Translations under genes and position numbers: made by a program
In this document: positions 6,132 through 7,913 of the stretch, piece by piece
How positions within the stretch are numbered: position 1 is the stretch's first letter
How the letters are laid out: each line of letters opens with the position of its first letter
NCBI GenBank assembly: GCA_900552885.1
Contig: USBM01000097.1
Span: 1-7,913 of the forward strand
Source of the DNA: an uncultured Clostridium sp.
Lineage (GTDB): Bacteria; Bacillota; Clostridia; Lachnospirales; Lachnospiraceae
Direction of reading: 5' to 3'
Length of the DNA: 7,913 bases
Notes under the pieces: model-generated
Seen by the model: the letters and a program-made list of their open reading frames with translations, nothing else
Database searches by the model: none
Told to the model about the DNA's origin: nothing

Positions 6132-6959
6132 CTAATATAATTTCTCAATCACTTCTTCACTGATTCCATATTCATGTTCTTTGGAAGGGAACGTCCCCGC
6201 CTTTACTTCCTTGTCATACGCTACAAATGCTTCCCGCATAATTGTTCCGATATCTGCAAACTTCTTGACAAACTTTGGAGTGAAATCACTGAACATACCA
6301 AGCATATCCTGATATACCAGCACCTGTCCATCGCAGACATTACCGGCTCCAATTCCAATTGTTGGAATGGATAATTCTTTTGTGACCAGCTCTGCCAACT
6401 TAGAAGGTACACACTCTAATACTACAGCAAATGCTCCTGCTTCTTCCACTGCCTTCGCATCCTCTAACAGCTTACGTGCTGCCGCTTCTGTCTTACCCTG
6501 CACCTTGAATCCGCCAAATGCATTGATGGACTGTGGCGTCAGACCAAGATGTGCACAGACCGGAATTCCTGCATCTACAATTGCTTTGATCTGCGGACAT
6601 ACCTCCCTGCCACCTTCTAATTTGACTGCTCCGGCACGTCCTTCCTTCATCAGTCTGCCGGCATTGACAACGGCATCATATACGGAAGTCTGATAACTCA
6701 TAAACGGCATGTCACATACAACCAATGCATTCTTTGCCCCTCTGGCAACTGCCGCACTGTGATGGATCATATCTTCCATTGTAACTGAGATTGTATCCTC
6801 ATAGCCTAATACCACATTTCCGAGAGAATCTCCCACCAAAATGGAATTTACCCCTGCTTCATCCACTAACTTTGCTGTGGAATAATCGTAGGAGGTCAAC
6901 ATGGATAGCTTCTCTCCTTTTACTTTTGCCTGTTTAAATGTTAATACTGTATTCTTCAT
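6132..6959 (-). CDS. panB: 3-methyl-2-oxobutanoate hydroxymethyltransferase
   Basis: A 275-residue (beta/alpha)8 enzyme that transfers a hydroxymethyl group from 5,10-methylenetetrahydrofolate to 2-ketoisovalerate, giving ketopantoate: the committed step to pantothenate, drawn from valine synthesis. Conserved parts are SMLTSYDYSTAKLVDEAG (19-36), VGDSLGNVVLGY (42-53; Asp44 binds Mg2+ and Ser45 the substrate), Asp83 in CDMPFMSY (second metal ligand), VKLEGG (112-117), HLGLTPQS (137-144), catalytic Glu182 in VLECVP, and IGIGAG (201-206). The C-terminus ends with a normal IxxLY-type tail. AAGGAG lies 9 bases before the ATG. It follows the PanG-like reductase gene after 50 bases; the reductase would act on its product. 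Confidence 0.97.
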   Translation of the reverse strand: MKNTVLTFKQAKVKGEKLSMLTSYDYSTAKLVDEAGVNSILVGDSLGNVVLGYEDTISVTMEDMIHHSAAVARGAKNALVVCDMPFMSYQTSVYDAVVNAGRLMKEGRAGAVKLEGGREVCPQIKAIVDAGIPVCAHLGLTPQSINAFGGFKVQGKTEAAARKLLEDAKAVEEAGAFAVVLECVPSKLAELVTKELSIPTIGIGAGNVCDGQVLVYQDMLGMFSDFTPKFVKKFADIGTIMREAFVAYDKEVKAGTFPSKEHEYGISEEVIEKLY

Positions 6960-7009
6960 ATTCCTTATCTCCTTTTCATCCCATTCACCGTCATAGCCAA
7001 TGAATCCTT

Positions 7010-7867
7010 TTACACTTCTTTCAGGACGCTTTCCAAGACTGCATAATCTGTTTGTGGATTCTTACATTCTGCAAGTTCTAACAGCTTGCTGCCACAGACC
7101 CGATACATCTCTTTTTGCGTATCATTTAATTCCTGCAGATGCTTCTGCACTGTCCCGACATCTCCTCGTTCAATCGGTCCGGTCAGCGCACTCACACAGC
7201 CATCCGCTATGACATGCTCCACATTGTCGCGCACCAAGGCTGCACTGAAGGTTCTCGCTTCCTTCTCACAGAACCCACACTCTTCCAACAGCTCATAACC
7301 AGTTGCCAATACTGCGATCACCTGATTGCTCAGAATGCTCGCTGCCGCATGATATTTCGGCTTCTTTGCCTGATCAATCACAACCGAACGATTGCCAAGC
7401 GCATCCAATAACTGTTGCCATGCATTGACCGCATAAGGATGTCCTTCTAATGTAAAACTAACACTATCTAATTGTTGATATACGGAATCTTTGTTGCTGA
7501 ACGCAAACATAGGATGAATTGATATCGCATAACCTCCATACGTATCAATTTCTGAAAATACATCGGATGATAAGGAGCCACTTAGATGACAGATCATCTT
7601 GCCTGTCAGATTCTTCTTGTCGATCGTATCCCATACCTTCTTAATCGCTCCGTCCGGAGTCGACAGAATAATGGCATCACTTGCAGCAATTACATCTTCG
7701 ATCCGTTCAAACACGCTTGAACCGGTGAATTCTGCTGCCCATCTGGCTTCTTCCTCAACTATACTATTATAACCGGTTACCGTAACATCCGCCTGTGCAG
7801 CCTTCCTGGTAAAATACTTACCAAGACTACAGCCGGCCCTTCCGGCACCTACAAAACCTATCTTCAT
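7010..7867 (-). CDS. panG: PanG-like ketopantoate reductase (Rossmann fold plus DUF2520)
   Basis: A 285-residue NAD(P)-dependent oxidoreductase. The N-terminal Rossmann domain has GFVGAGRAGCSLG (4-16). HLSGS (94-98) and SIHPMFAF (116-123) follow, then an all-helical DUF2520 domain with KYHAAASILSNQ (171-182) and ALTGPIERGDVGTVQKHL (227-244). This family includes PanG, shown in Francisella tularensis and Enterococcus faecalis (recalled: EF1861) to reduce ketopantoate to pantoate in place of PanE or IlvC. Position directly before panB, panC and panD, with no panE in the window, strongly supports that role. The SD AGAGGTGAT ends 3 bases before the ATG. Assignment to DUF2520 is by eye; ketopantoate as substrate is inferred from context and family. 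It is the first visible gene of the operon. Confidence 0.85.
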   Translation of the reverse strand: MKIGFVGAGRAGCSLGKYFTRKAAQADVTVTGYNSIVEEEARWAAEFTGSSVFERIEDVIAASDAIILSTPDGAIKKVWDTIDKKNLTGKMICHLSGSLSSDVFSEIDTYGGYAISIHPMFAFSNKDSVYQQLDSVSFTLEGHPYAVNAWQQLLDALGNRSVVIDQAKKPKYHAAASILSNQVIAVLATGYELLEECGFCEKEARTFSAALVRDNVEHVIADGCVSALTGPIERGDVGTVQKHLQELNDTQKEMYRVCGSKLLELAECKNPQTDYAVLESVLKEV

Positions 7868-7913
7868 GTTATCACCTCTCTTCTAAGCTTACGGCTTATT
7901 CAAGTGACAACAC
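7868..7913 (-). promoter_or_regulatory. Leader of the pantothenate operon, truncated by the window edge
   Basis: Contains the strong SD AGAGGTGAT (7871-7879) of panG, a short inverted repeat with 5-bp arms TAAGC/GCTTA (7884-7898), and a single CACTTGA heptamer (7900-7906) identical to the inner part of each arm of the coaBC palindrome. A -35-like TTGTCA is at 7905-7910, but no acceptable -10 follows at 16-18 bases, so I do not call a promoter. The true promoter is probably outside the window. Confidence 0.35.

Overview
The window is about 7.9 kb of moderately low-GC bacterial DNA. Every gene that can be supported lies on the minus strand, so transcription runs from high to low coordinates. 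Strong GGAGG/AGGTGAT-type ribosome binding sites, tight intergenic spacing, the gene families present and one sigma-A-like promoter point to a Bacillota/Clostridia genome, plausibly a Lachnospiraceae-type gut anaerobe. The genus cannot be fixed from the sequence.

Right part (7913 to about 4690): a pantothenate biosynthesis operon in the order panG-like ketopantoate reductase (DUF2520 family), panB, panC, panD. It ends in a textbook intrinsic terminator with a 16-bp stem and a U-rich tail. PanB hydroxymethylates 2-ketoisovalerate to ketopantoate and the PanG-like enzyme reduces it to pantoate. PanD makes beta-alanine from aspartate, and PanC joins the two into pantothenate. An 82-base nested inverted-repeat structure sits between panB and panC.

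Middle (4674 to 3409): coaBC has its own promoter, whose -35 box and spacer are overlaid by a perfect 10-bp-arm palindrome. CoaBC turns 4'-phosphopantothenate into 4'-phosphopantetheine, so this unit continues the same route towards coenzyme A. Pantothenate kinase, coaD and coaE are not in the window.

Left part (3289 to 144): a Cof-type HAD phosphatase, xanthine phosphoribosyltransferase (xpt), an NCS2 xanthine/uracil permease (pbuX-like) and an acylphosphatase, with gaps of 14, 116 and 13 bases. This looks like a purine uptake and salvage unit (permease imports xanthine, Xpt converts it to XMP) with two small phosphatase-type enzymes attached. No purine riboswitch is visible. The xpt-pbuX spacer instead carries six G-runs on the mRNA strand. 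The last ~110 bases at the left edge are clearly GC-richer than the rest and hold only an open reading frame fragment of doubtful reality.

Most of the window is ordinary, well-conserved metabolism. The parts worth a second look are the noncoding ones: the palindrome on the coaBC promoter, the panB-panC hairpin element, the G-run leader of the permease, and the GC-rich left edge. No mobile genes, tRNA, rRNA or CRISPR were seen.
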